Assembly: GCA_963969345.1 (NCBI GenBank)
Contig: OZ017768.1
Span: 3,558,718 to 3,622,717, forward strand
From: Turbatrix aceti
Taxonomy: Eukaryota > Nematoda > Chromadorea > Rhabditida > Panagrolaimidae
Direction of reading: 5' to 3'
Length of the DNA: 64,000 bases
The translations under genes were made by a program, and so were the position numbers. Below are positions 1-11,504 of this stretch, piece by piece (positions within the stretch are counted from its first letter, which is position 1; each line of letters starts with the position of its first letter). The notes below the pieces were generated by a model. That model was not told the DNA's origin and ran no database searches. It worked only from the letters and a program-made list of their open reading frames with translations.

Positions 1-2613
1 TTTGTTTTGCACCGACAAACAAAATCAATTCAAGACGGCGATGAACGTCGGTGGTCCGAAAACACCGTAGCCGCCGATTTCGGCATTTCTTAGCCTCCCA
101 AAAAATTTATTAGCTTTTTCGTTTAAAAATAAATATTTAATTGTCGTCAGAAAATTCGTGTGTCGGCTTTGTTGAGAGGCAGAGGCAGAGGCCATCTCCC
201 CCCCCCCATCCCGCTTCTCGTCCGGGAGTAGGGGGAAACAGAGCAGATAAACGGCGTTGGCTTTTGTCCGTCAAGTTGCCCGTGTTCGCCCTCTGTTTAC
301 CGAGTTTCCGTCGGTCTCGCTCATTTTGTTTTTTCGCGTCCGTGACTGACTAAAATGTACTGCTTTGATTGTCTTTTTGCTTACATTAGTTAGCGGGGCT
401 GGTGGCGACGACGACCTGCTCCCGGCCGGCGCTCAGTCATCCAAGCGCGCCTCGAGACTCCTCTAACGCATTCCCGTGTCCCCGGGTTCCGCCATTAATT
501 TCATTTGACTTGAGTGCCGCAGCCTGTTTCTAATTTGTCACGCCTGAGGCTGTTGCGTCCAGCAATGGCATTTTTGTCCTGGGCAACGGTAATGACGTTC
601 GAAAATATCTATAATAGTATTCTGCGAACGAGAAATATTTTGTATCTGAGTGAGTGTCCCTCTTGGCTGTTATTACTCTTCCACCGTAGTCGTAGTCGCC
701 GTTCGTTTGTTCGCTCGCTCGTTCACTCGGCAGGCGGCCCATTTTGGAGGTCTCCCACGTTTTTGTCGTCCGTCGTCCAAAATTATTCCAAATTTTTTTT
801 GTCAAATGCGGCACTTTGGTCGTCCGCGAGGTGCCGGCACACGATCAATCTCTGCCACCCGGCAACAAATTTGTTAAGCTTATTTTGACAAAAAACAAGC
901 CTTTTTGGGCGTCAAAAAGCCGCCTTCCGAGTCGACTCGACTCGGTCGGCCGGGTGTCATGTGCGACCATGGGCGCATGTCAGTTTGCCGGCCGGCCCAG
1001 ATTTGGTCGGGGTTGGCACAAATCAAGAAGTTGACCGGGTCAATGCCCTCTTGACGCGCGTCCGACCGCCAGCCGGCATAATTGCAATTAGCGAGGCTGT
1101 GAGAATGTTTGTGGGATGGTGATGCTTCCCGCGCGGGCGCCCGGCAGACATCTGGCCTGCGGCCGAGTCCTCGGGTCACCGACCACCGACCGTCGTCTAA
1201 TTGGCTTGCTTCTCGCGTCGATGGCTAATGAATGCCTTCCCGGCGTCGTCGCCGTCGTCGCTCGGGGTAAACAAACCTCGGGGTTGCGCAACCCCTGTCT
1301 TGTCCTTTCCTGGCTTGCGCAGCGCGGCAGCGTGTGAACAGCGCTTGCCCGTTAGCCCTCGGCTGCTCAATTCTCATTCCATTATTCTGCCCTGCCAGGA
1401 AAGACCCTGAGGCACTCAGACTAACCGCCTGCACTGCACGACCGTCTCCAAGGTGCTCGGGAAGGGGATTACGTTTCACTTTCGGCCCAACTTTCGCCGT
1501 CAAACGAGCACGCGAAACCTTAGACGGACGCGGGGTGGGTGGAAGTGCCGCGGCATTTTCCTTCTCCCCTGCGGTGGTGGTGGCCGGCGGCTCCCGGCTC
1601 ATGTGAAAGGAGCCGGCCAATGTCCCCAGTCTTGGGTTTGAGCTGGTTGACTTGCCCGTCTCCAGCCTGTCCCGGCCAACTTGTCCGGCTTGCCAAGCTT
1701 CAAGTTGGGAGCAGTCATGTTTTTTGCCCTTTTGGAGTATCGCTTATTTGATTTTCAAGCGCGCTTATACTTTTTCCCTTTTTCCTTACCCCAAGTTTTG
1801 CCTCATTGAGTTTCCGTACTTTTGTATTTCAAATTAAAACATGCCGCGGCCACAAAACACAGAAAAAGTGGTTTCGTACTTTCAAAAACATGGTTTTTAA
1901 CCGGAAATTGTCATTTTCAGGGGCTCATTTGCATCCAACTTTTTGGTGACCGGGAAAAACGCGGGCAGTAAGCCGTGATGCACTTTGATAAGAGTCTCGC
2001 GCGCGCGCGCGACAGTGCACTCTGTTAATCTCCTGTGCAATTTTGTTGGTTCGTTCGCAATCCCCGGGCGCTGGAGTCTTCCGGCTTTGCGCGTTCCTCC
2101 ACGATTTGCATATCTGACAGCCAGCGAGGTCCGTATCGCTGGCGGCAGTGCCACCGGGATTTTGCTGACTCTGAGACTGACTGCAATGGGGCGTTAATTG
2201 CGTCCTGATTCATTTACCCGCCTTTCCGTCGCCTCGCTAGTTTTCTTCTTCCGGACCGACTGCTGCTGGCAATATGGCGCTCTCCGCGGAGGCGCGTTTG
2301 CACGCTTGCATGATCGATGGCCTTTTCCCGTGCTCCCGAGCTCCCGCAACAGCTGATTCTGACTCCCTTGCCCTTTGCAGACGTCGTCACGCACTCCCAC
2401 TCCCATCACTCCCCAAAGTCGGCCTCCAAGGCCCCAAACGTCCCGTCCGGACATCCAGCAACGCCGGGCGCCTCGTGAACAACCAAAATCACCACCGAGG
2501 GCCATCATTGACCATTGACGGACCCCAGTCAAGTGCCAGCCCGCTTCGCCCTTGTTTGTTTGTTTGTTTGTTTTCCTTGTGCCACGCAGCCGCACAAGCA
2601 GACGACGACGACG
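1..2613. other. Upstream noncoding region
   Basis: I see no convincing gene here. Open frames on both strands are short, overlapping and low in complexity. The stretch holds GC-rich patches, an alternating CG run at about 1997-2012 and a TTTG repeat near 2552-2573. It is probably the promoter and 5' region of the gene starting at 2614. A possible 3' splice site (cacgcag, ending 2589) lies 24 bases before that ATG. Confidence 0.6.
2552..2573. repeat. TTTG microsatellite
   Basis: Several copies of TTTG in tandem lie just upstream of the start of the first gene. Confidence 0.85.
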
Positions 2614-5600
2614 ATGGCCCACATGGCAGCCTCGTACCATCCCTCGGCATTTCCCATGATCGATGACGAAGACGTCGACAGCGTACGCAGGAGATGGCAG
2701 CAACAACCTCACCTTTTCGTGAGCGATAAGAAGAAAAGTGAGTTTTATCGGGTTATTTGACGGGCGGGAGGGATTTTCTTTTACACTCCCACGCTCCCCA
2801 GATCGCGTGTTTGTCTGTTCGTCATTATTCCCCCAAAAACGACCGATTGGATCCTTCCAGGGATCTGGATACTCCCAAAAAACCCTCGCAAAAATTTTCT
2901 CGATGGTTTGGCATCCATCCTCGAGGACCCCCTCGCAGACAGACCCGCGTGCTTAAAGGTTGAGGAAAGTGCTCGCGCGCGCGCTCTGATCCTCTCTAAA
3001 AACAAAACAAAGTCCTTTGAACTCGCACCAAAAGCCGCCCTCTCAAACAACAAAAAAACATGTGTAACTAGTTAGTTAACTACTTTTTTTTCCGGAAGTT
3101 GCGTTACGTCGCGCACGATACAAGCAGGTCGTCCCTTACCCGCGGCGGTGTTTTTGGGTGTGTTTGCCCGGTCGTACATAAAATGTGTTTGCCAAAGCAA
3201 GCTTCCAAATTGACTGCAATTTGGCGCAACCGCCTTGCGCAACACACTTGAAGCTTGCTTGCTTGTCGTGCCGTCGTCGTTGCGCGCGATGAGCGCCTTT
3301 GTTTGCCATCGCCTCGAGAGGACGAAGGGACAATAAAAATTTTTCAAAGTCCCGAAGCGTGTCCCGGTCCTCGGAGGTCCTTCGGACAGGGGACGACGAC
3401 GACGACGACGACGATGACAACAGCATGCCTTCATCCTGTTGTTGTTCTTGCTCTTGCTCTTTTTTCGCCGACTGTCCAAGTTCCCAGTCGCTTTGCGGCA
3501 TTCGATTGTACTTTTTTTTGTCATGTCAGACCACCCTGAAGGCAGGATTGAAGGCTGGGTTCCGGATTTGGACATGAAAGGTGTGAGGTGCGCGAAAGAT
3601 TTTCTTTTCTTCATCCAATTTGTCATGAGTCATGACCAAAGCTTTCCGTCTTTCGGCCAGGTCTTTGAGGTGCCGGCCGGATCAAGTGTTTTGTCGCGCG
3701 CGGGGTGGGGGTCAAGGATCGTCCGCAGCAACGATCGTCGGAAGAAGTATTGTTCCGGAATTTGTTCAACTCGGCAAAAGCAAAGAAAGGTGCCAAGTGA
3801 CATCTCAAATCCAAATCCTCGCGCGCGCGCGCGTGTATTTCTTTATTCTTTTTTTCCTGGACCGCCCAATCGGCCAATACCAGTTTTGTGTCCGTCTCTT
3901 TGCCAGTTTTACTTACTCATAATGCATGCTCATCGTCTTATAAGTCTGTTAATCAGCTTGTCCCGGTGATTAGGCTCTAGCGGAGGCCCCCGGCTTGTTC
4001 TTGCTTGTTCTTACACCCACCGCGCATCAGCATCAGCTTCAGCTTTGTGTTCATGTTCATGTTTTAACATAAAAGTCGCGCAGGAATTCTCAGGTACGAG
4101 TACGAATACGGTGGGTGCGTCATTTGATCTCTCCCAGGCCCAGGCTCGTCACCTTTGCCTGAGTCACCCGCGGCTTGGCTTGGCTTGGCTTCGGGTAGCG
4201 GTCTTTACAATTGTCTGTTATTACGTTGTTCCTCGTCCTTTTGCGACACCTTTATTCATTTCTTTTATTCGGCCAGGATCAGTTTTGCTTGCTTTTGAGA
4301 CTCTTCTTTCTTTTTCTTTTTCTTTTTCGTGTTCGAAGTGAATGAACTTTTGCGGGCGGCATGAAAATAATGAAGACGGGGGGGGGGGGGTACTAAATCC
4401 TTGAACGGACACTGCTAGACTCAACTTTTAACCATTTCTGGTCGGATGTCTTTAATAGTGCGCGATTGAGGGCGAAGGCGCTCGCTCCTATTATCGGCGG
4501 CGGACTGCAGTCAATTACACCCCAGCTTGGTTTTTTAGCCGTGATTGACCTTGTGCGATTTATTCCTATTCCCAGTCATTAGTTTTTTTCTTTTTTTCTT
4601 ATTTTTGGGTGCGGGGGGCGAAAGAGAAAGAGAAAGCTGATGCGGCAGGCATCCCCTCCCCTCCGCTGACCCAGTGACCTCATCATCATCATCAGCACCA
4701 GCTTTGTCAGCTTCGTCAGCTAGCGCGCATGCAGCCTCCGACTATGTAGACTCAAAGCGATGACAGCCAGTCAGACGACAACTCTCGTGATTGCAGCCTG
4801 ACTGGCTGGCTCGAAAAAAAAAATCCACATCCCCCCACCGGCCGGTCGGTCCATGCCGGCGCGACCGGACGCCGAACAATTTATTGCGATTTATGACTAT
4901 TGACCACCACCGCCACCACCGTCGCACGAAAGGTCTACCACGACCATTGACAAGCGCAACGGCCACCAGTTTCGGTCTCGGGTCTTGGTCTCGGGCTGTT
5001 TACATTCATTTTGACCATTCCGGGTCCCTTCCTCCTCCCGGCCACAATGATTTTTGTCGTCAGCGGTAGTATTTTACATATCCACCAACATACATAACTG
5101 GCTCCCTTTTTTTGGCAGCCGATTCTGTTTTCTTTCTTGGCCGTCGCCAAAAACGGAACGAGCGCAAACAGTGGCTACAAAACAGCTCCATAATTTTTTT
5201 TTCCGCTTCTCGCCTGCAAACTCGATCCCAGAAATCCACTGCTAATCTGTTTGCCGTGGTGATAACCGGGGGAGCCCGCCCGCCCGTCCGCCGGCGTCTC
5301 GTCCATCCTGTCAAAACAGCCGGCTTGCGCTTCCGAGCAAGCACAAAAAAAAAAGATTATTCCCGGCTTTGCACTTTGATGAAATTCCTTTCCTTCTCTG
5401 TCCATTTTACCGCGACCAAATTCGTTTTGGCGCAGGCTTCAACTTTTTTTTGTTCGGTTCTACGATGCGTTTTTTTTTGTTCTCGCGCTTGTCTTCTGGT
5501 CTGATGACGCATCGGCATGCACCACGCGGGTAGGGTGGCTTCTAGAATGCCAAATTTGTGGTTGCGGGTTTTTAGGCATCAAAAATGTTCCAAATTAGCC

Positions 5601-8600
5601 GTTCTTGGGGGTCTGATTCGATCTCGTTTCCGCGGGTCTTTTGTTTCCCCAAAAAATGTGAATTCGAGAAGATGACTCTACTGTGCTTCGCTGCAGGCGA
5701 CTCTCGACTCTTGGTGACTGCAAATGGGTCACCGAGGGACCTAGTAATGGCATTCTGAGTTATTTGTCCTGCAGTTTTTGCAACTGACTTTGTCGTGCGT
5801 TTTTCGACCAAAAATTGGCTCAAAGCTTTTTTTTTCTAAATTTCGACCGGGAAAAGCATGTAAGAACTGTAGAACGAGCAGCACGAACTGTCAAAATAAA
5901 GTTGAGTGCTTGAATGCCAACACGGCTGTTGCCAGACGCAGACAGACGTTCAACGTTCCTCTGCCAACCGGGGTGGTCTCCAGAGACTGTCGCCTGCAGA
6001 TTTGGAGACGACAGGGTGTCACTCTCAGCGCCTGAGGGGCTTTTCGTGCCCGCTCCGCTCTCCGTAATCCCCTGCAAATCCACTCACCGATGTCCTGTCA
6101 GCGCAAGTCTGACTCTGGAGGCCTCAGAGGGGGGCAATTAGCGCGATCCGGTCAGTTGCGCAAGTTTTGAGAGCGACCACCCCCCCCCCCCCTTGTCCTT
6201 CTTGCCCTTGGCCAAGGCAAGTCCGGACTGGAGCATTGTGCATCGTCATCTGCGGCGACGAGCGAGCACTAACTGAGTTTGGGGCAAATTCCGGTCGCGC
6301 ACACCCTCCGCTCGCGCGCGCCGATGCCCATTTCTCGAGAGGAGGATGGAAGAAAAGGGAGGATGAATGCAATTTGCACCAAGTCGGTCGCCTCCGGATA
6401 CGAACTGTCGGCGACAATTTACTTCCTTCCGTCGCTCGCATTTGGTAATGCTCGTGTCCATTTGGTCCGCGGGGTAGTGCACTTATTTGGTTTTAGAACC
6501 AACTTCTGACCGGTCTGATTTATTGCCCATGATTATACTAATATTTATTTTTTTTCGAAATGGATTCTGCCTAATTCGCCTTTTTTTGCCCTCTGGGCAC
6601 TTGTGGGGTCTTATGCCAGTCCAGGATGCCACACTGATCGTGCCCTGCTGCTTTTTGTGTTTTTTGTTTAATCCCGCAACCACAACCACCAGTAGCGCGC
6701 CTCCATCGATCATTCATCCCCTCTGCCACGGCCGCGAGTCGAGTCGCACATGTCCTCCGTGAAAAGACGGATTGATGGTCCAGTCCGGTCCACCAGCTCC
6801 CAAAAAAAATAGACGTTGTGTATCGTTATTAATGGATACGCACGTCCCTCGTGGTGTCGGGTGTCGCTTCTTTTCCAGAAGCCAGCGCGAAAACTGACTT
6901 CCGAGCTGACGGTCACGGAAGTCGTTTGAGGAGAGGATGACGCAAATCCTACATAAATACATCTTTTTTTCTTTGTTTCCAGGAAGGTCCATCATGCAGC
7001 GCCTCTCGTGCTGGTTCGAGGACCATCTTCCTCTCCGGCGCCTCGGCTCCCGTCGCGCCTCCGCCTCCTCCAAGCATCACCAGCTCCAGCAGCGACGATC
7101 GACGTCTTCGAAGCCTACCTCCCGCTTTCCTCTTGCAGCCATCCCCCGGCCGGATTGCATGTCCGTGTCCTACATCGAACCTCCTCGCCTTCGTTACGAT
7201 AATTCTTTTGACGGTGAGTTTATTTTTAGGGATGGGATTACGGTGGATTGAGATTTTCGTGCCGAAACCAGTGGTTTGAGATTTTCGTGATGAAACCACT
7301 GGTCAAAGATTTTCGTGCCAAAATCTCAAGCCAGAGATTTTCGTGCCAAGATCTCAAGCCAGAGATTTTCGTGCCAAGATCTCAAGCCAGAGATTTTCGT
7401 GCCGAAACCTCTAATCAGAGTTTTTCGTTCCGAGATCTGTAATTAAAGTTTCTTTCGTGCTGAGATCTCTAATCATGCTAAGCCATCTGGTTTCCGCATC
7501 ATACTTTTCTTGGACTTTGATCGAAACTTGTAAAAAAACAATTTTACGCTCTCGCGTCACTTTCTGCGTAAATTGATGTATCCGGGCGTACGATGGCTGC
7601 CACTTAGGGACCGCCGTAGTGAAATGGATTCGCTATTCCCAGGCTAGGCTTTTATTTCCAATTTGGCCACTCTAGATTTTTTTTTGTGGCACAAAGCGTA
7701 CAAAACGAAAAACCAACTGGTTGGCCATTTTTTTGTGATTTTTAGTTTTTTACCCAAATTTGCCCTCAGGGACGCTTTGTCTCTTCTGAATTTCGTTGCA
7801 ACTGCTTTTCTGGAAGCGAAAAGTAGTTTTTTGGACATCAAGTGCATTTTCTGCGTATCTGTCATCCTCTTTTTTTACGTGCAACTAAATCTTTTGGAGA
7901 AGATGTCTGAGAGGCATTGGGAAACGATAGCCGGCACTCCACAGGGCCTGGGAACGACCAGGAAATGGCCCTGGCCCGCCTCCTTTGGCACGGCTGTTGC
8001 TGTGTTGCCGGCAACTTGACACTTTTGCCTCAGTTTTAAACGACAAATTGCATCGCTTTTCAGAAAACCTGGCTTTTGACGGCATGTCAGCATCCGCGTT
8101 TGGACGGCTCCCGTCTTCAGCTGGACCACCGCCAGCCCCCGCTAATGGCACGACAGCGCGTTTACCCAGGACAAATCCCTGGGTCGCCGTAGGCCCCAGT
8201 CGTCAGTACCACTCTCTCTACCGCAACACGCAGCAACAACGCGTACCCGCATCCCAGCTACAGGAGCCGGTACAGGCCTGCATCAAACCCCGACCCCCTC
8301 CGGAGCTGCTTTTCTCATCCATGGATCGCTCCGCCCAACTCCGGGTCAAGAGTCTCGACGAATCCACGTGCAGCAGTGGCTATGGCAGTCAGGATAGCAG
8401 GTGGGTTCTTATTTTAGTTTTTAATTTAAAAAACTCCAAAAATATGCCAAAAATGTGTGTTGTTGCCACTGACCGGAAAAGAAAAGTCCGGAAGAAGCAC
8501 TCGCACTCTTCCGGGTCTTCCTTCCGGCCCAACCGTCCGTCTGGGGCCCCTATTTTGTCGATTGTCGATTTTCGGTGGTCGATGAGCCGTGGGCAGTGCC

Positions 8601-9699
8601 GCAAAATAGCTCCGGACGGCAGCGGCGGTGGTATGGTGGCAAGCCATTTTTCAATTTGGGGGCGATGATCCGCTTAGGATAGGAATGCGACGCAAATTGC
8701 ATTGCGCCGTAGCCGTGTGGGACAACCAACTCACTCACTCAGGAGATGCGTTTTAGCCCGGAGAGCTCGACCCACTCCCCCGACTGGCAGCAGCCCCGCA
8801 GCGTCGAGGAACAGGCCTCCATCGAGTGCCGCGTAGACGCCGCGCCTGCCGTCGACGACGGTTATGATCTCTACATGGACGATGACCACGTGTATCACGA
8901 ACTGGAGGTTAGTTTATGAGATTTCTGGGTCTTGAAACGAAAAAATTATTGAATTTTGTGTCTTGCAACGAAAATTACCGAATTTTGTTTCGTGACACGA
9001 AAAGTTACGTTTTGTGTCTTGCGACGAAAAATTGCGTTTTGTGCTTGTCTTTCAACGAAAAAAAGCGTTTTGTATCTGTCTCGCAGCGAAAAGTTGTATT
9101 CTGTGTTTTTTCAATGAAAAAATATCGTTTTTCAGTCCCTTCAACGCCTCTCCCTGTTGTTAGAGGACTTCGCGTGCTCATCCGAACTCGGATCCCCAGA
9201 ACCGACAGAAGACGTGCCAGCCTCGTCCCGCACGTCTTCTCCCATCTACGCCGTGCCGTACGACAGCCGCGCGAGTCTGGCGTCCGGCTTTGAGTACATG
9301 GAACCCCAACCGACGAAGCAGCCGCTCTCCATCGAGTCTCCCTTCTTCCGCCAGCCCCCAACCTCCGCAGTCCCACGTCGCCTGCCCCGCACCCCCGTGG
9401 AGCCCCCAACGTGGCACTGCCCCCCACCCCCGCCAGCCGAGGAAGCAGCCGCTGCTGCCCGCGATCGCGATCGTCGCAGGCGATCTCCACCCCCCGCCGA
9501 CGACGGCGACATCCTCGCCGAGCTCGACAAGCAGATCCACGAACTGCAGCAGCAGAGTGACGCTGTCCGCCTCCTCGTCGAGCAGGCCAAGGAGCGACAA
9601 GAGCTCCGGGAGCGCACTCGTCTCCTCTGCATGGAGCACATCAACGAGCTCAGGAAGATGCGCTGGTTCATGCGCAACAACTTTGAGCTCTGTCTTTAG
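2614..9699 (+). CDS. Unrecognised proline-rich protein with C-terminal coiled coil
   Basis: Five exons (2614-2737, 6983-7213, 8064-8400, 8757-8907, 9136-9699) close in phase to give 468 residues. I do not recognise the family. The N-terminal third is basic and serine-rich, with a KKKRRS cluster across the first exon joint. The middle has proline-rich stretches and a motif reading SSGYGSQDSSPESS, built across the exon 3/4 joint, which looks like a phosphorylation or SH2/SH3-docking region. An acidic, tyrosine-containing patch (DGYDLYMDDDHVYHELE) follows. The last roughly 60 residues are rich in E, L, Q and R and look like a coiled coil. No signal peptide or membrane segment is visible. This suggests a cytoplasmic scaffold or adaptor, which is inference only. 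Intron 1 is 4.2 kb, and two other introns carry tandem repeats. The start is the first ATG in frame; an unseen 5' exon is possible. Confidence 0.75.
3391..3415. repeat. GAC trinucleotide repeat
   Basis: About seven GAC/CGA units in tandem lie inside the first intron of the 2614-9699 gene. The flanks are unremarkable. Confidence 0.85.
7251..7475 (+). repeat. 28-bp tandem minisatellite in intron 2
   Basis: The motif GATTTTCGTG recurs at about 7252, 7280, 7308, 7336, 7364 and 7392, with decayed copies to about 7475, giving a 28-base period. The three central units are nearly identical and end in AAGATCTCAAGCCAGA; the outer units are diverged. It lies wholly inside the intron between 7213 and 8064. 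Confidence 0.9.
8915..9130 (+). repeat. Degenerate tandem repeat in intron 4
   Basis: About seven decayed copies of a unit resembling TTTTGTGTCTTGCAACGAAAA, roughly 28-35 bases each, fill the intron between 8907 and 9136. The unit differs from the intron 2 repeat of the same gene. Confidence 0.75.
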
Positions 9700-9933
9700 C
9701 CCCGCTTGTTTTTGTGTCACGTCCCGTTCGCCTGCCTAGAGCTTTCCCAACACTATACCCACTCCAGATGATTTTTGCACTGTACACTTTTTGCGAGATT
9801 TCTCTTACAAGCAAATACATACATAAAAGTTGGCCGAGTTAAAAAAAAAGTGTTTTGATCGTAACCGGACCATTTTATCGAAAAACAAAGACAATGCCGC
9901 TAAAATTGACAGTTCACAAGTTTTTATACAATT

Positions 9934-11033
9934 TTACAAGTCAAAGCGCTGTCGTTTGCGCGACCCAATTCGGCTCGAACTCGCTGAATCCCGATTGAAA
10001 AGCTTCGATACAGGTGGTGGGACGTTTGGAGCGTCAAGCAGGTACTGATGGCCGATGGCTTGTTTCGCAGTCGTCCGCCAAGACGGGTTGTAGATGAGCA
10101 TGTCGGCCAGAAGTGCTACGCCTGCTGCGTCCATGCCGGGAACGAGTTCAGACAATTCCTGGGGTTCCCATTTGGGAAATTCGGTATTGTAATCCGAGAG
10201 ATTGGAAACACCGGGCCATTTTTCTTCACATGGCGTGCCCAGAATTCGGAAAATAGCAAAAAGTTGATCGATTTCGGAATCCCCCTTGAAGGGAGAATCC
10301 AGCGTGACGAGTTCGGCAAAGATGCATCCCAGAGACCACATATCAATTGCCGTACTGTACGTCTGAGTGCCCATGAGAATTTCGGGTGGACGATACCACA
10401 TTGTGATGACTTCATGGGTGTATCGACGACTTGGAATGGTAACTGCGCGGGCTAAACCAAAATCAGCGAGTTTGATGATGCCGTTATCGGTGACGAGCAG
10501 GTTGTGGGGCTTGAGGTCACGGTGGATGACCCGGTGCGAGTGGCAGTAGGCGAGGCCCTTCAGCAGCTGGACCAGGAAGCTTTTCACGTAGGCTACAGGT
10601 AGTTTCTGTGGTTTGAGTTTGTCAAACAGAACTTTTAGGTCCTGGTCGATGAATTCGAAAACCAAGTACAGTGCTCGTAAATCTAAAAAACCCGAAAAAT
10701 GCATTTATAAAGATAAAAAATAAAAAACACTCACCGTCAGAGATGACATCATAGAGAGCAACTACATTCGGATGATTGAGTTCCTTGAGCAGACAAATCT
10801 CGCGCAGACAGGTGCTCGGAATGCCCTCCTCGTCCCTGAAAACAAATTTTTCCGTCAAAATCGTAAAAATATTTTTTTTCAAAAAAAACATACTTGGTAA
10901 TATCAATTTCCTTGAGCGCAACCTTTTCGCCAGTGGCCCGAACAGTTGCGTTATAAACCGTGCCGTACGTGCCTTCACCGATGACCTGATCTCTTGCGAG
11001 ATCCCTCATCTGCAGTTTGCCAGATGTAGCCAT
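9934..11033 (-). CDS. cdk-2: Cyclin-dependent kinase 2 (CDK-2)
   Basis: This Ser/Thr kinase would drive the G1/S and S-phase cell cycle with a cyclin partner in the nucleus. Three exons (11033-10894, 10835-10735, 10682-9934) give 329 residues, close to the family size. Visible parts are the glycine loop GEGTYGTV with the inhibitory T/Y pair (about 20-26), ATP lysine in VALKE (41), cyclin-binding helix PSTCLRE (53-59), HRDLKPHN (134-141), DFG (154-156) and the activation threonine in YTHEV (about 169). PSTCLRE replaces PSTAIRE and is, to my knowledge, the form in nematode CDK-2. The catalytic loop has His where most CDKs have Gln (KPHN for KPQN). A basic tail, RKRQRFDL, may be a nuclear signal. 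The gene is divergent from mcm-7 and shares its promoter region. Confidence 0.95.
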
Positions 11034-11170
11034 GTTCTCATACTATTACTGACCACGACCACCTGTCGCACAGAGTAAATGCCAAAACGAGCACAGCACG
11101 ATGTCGGAATCCTCCGATGTCGGGTATTGCGTCGATCGCGGTAGGTCCGAGCCGGTGTTTGCTGCCTGCA

Positions 11171-11176
11171 TTTGAA
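11171..11176 (+). promoter_or_regulatory. CHR-like box TTTGAA
   Basis: TTTGAA matches the cell-cycle homology element bound by LIN-54 of the DREAM complex. It lies 38 bases from the E2F-type site. A six-base match alone is weak; the context makes it worth noting. Confidence 0.45.
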
Positions 11177-11214
11177 AAAACGCGCGCAAATGAGGGTCCC
11201 CGACACGACTTTAC

Positions 11215-11228
11215 TTTTGGCGGGAAAA
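11215..11228 (+). promoter_or_regulatory. E2F/DP binding site
   Basis: TTTTGGCGGGAAAA contains the classic TTTGGCGGGAAA E2F element and reads as an E2F core from both strands. It sits between two replication genes, 182 bases from the cdk-2 ATG and 277 from the mcm-7 ATG. Confidence 0.8.
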
Positions 11229-11423
11229 CATTCCTCTGCAGCGATTTGGACAGATTTCCTGCTTTAGTCTTCGTTTTAGCGCGTTCGTGTGCTTTGTTTT
11301 CTTTCCTGTTTTGGTATGTATGTTCTGTTCGGGGTGGTGGTTGGCATGCGTGTTCGACTCGTCGACGGTTACGGCTTTCAGTTTATCTTCGGCTTTTGTG
11401 AACGAATGTTCGTTTTTTTGCGT

Positions 11424-11436
11424 TTTAAATTCGCGC
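11424..11436 (+). promoter_or_regulatory. Composite TTTAAA + TTCGCGC element
   Basis: TTTAAATTCGCGC joins a TTYRAA-type half to an E2F-like TTCGCGC core about 70 bases before the mcm-7 ATG. Fused E2F/LIN-54 motifs are known from C. elegans DREAM targets; the match here is by eye. Confidence 0.45.
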
Positions 11437-11477
11437 ATTTTAACACAATTAATTGATTGGATCCGTGAAAAAAGCTG

Positions 11478-11490
11478 TTATTTTTTCCAG
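11478..11490 (+). promoter_or_regulatory. Candidate spliced-leader acceptor of mcm-7
   Basis: A pyrimidine-rich stretch ends in TTTTTTCCAG 14 bases before the mcm-7 ATG, with no matching upstream exon in sight. This is the usual place of a nematode trans-splice site. Confidence 0.6.
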
Positions 11491-11504
11491 ACACCGTCAT
11501 AACC

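Larger units (their letters stand above)
11034..11504. promoter_or_regulatory. Divergent cdk-2 / mcm-7 promoter region
   Basis: The start codons of cdk-2 (-) and mcm-7 (+) are 471 bases apart, so one short region probably drives both. It holds an extended E2F-type site (11215-11228), a TTTGAA box (11171-11176), and TTTAAA touching TTCGCGC (11424-11436). Both genes act at DNA replication, which fits E2F/DREAM control. The promoter assignment is inference. Confidence 0.75.

Noticed and set aside
8741..8743. Acceptor AG at 8741-8742 for exon 4 of the first gene
   Set aside because: It breaks the reading frame; the TTTTAG ending at 8756 restores it and builds the SSGYGSQDSSPESS motif.
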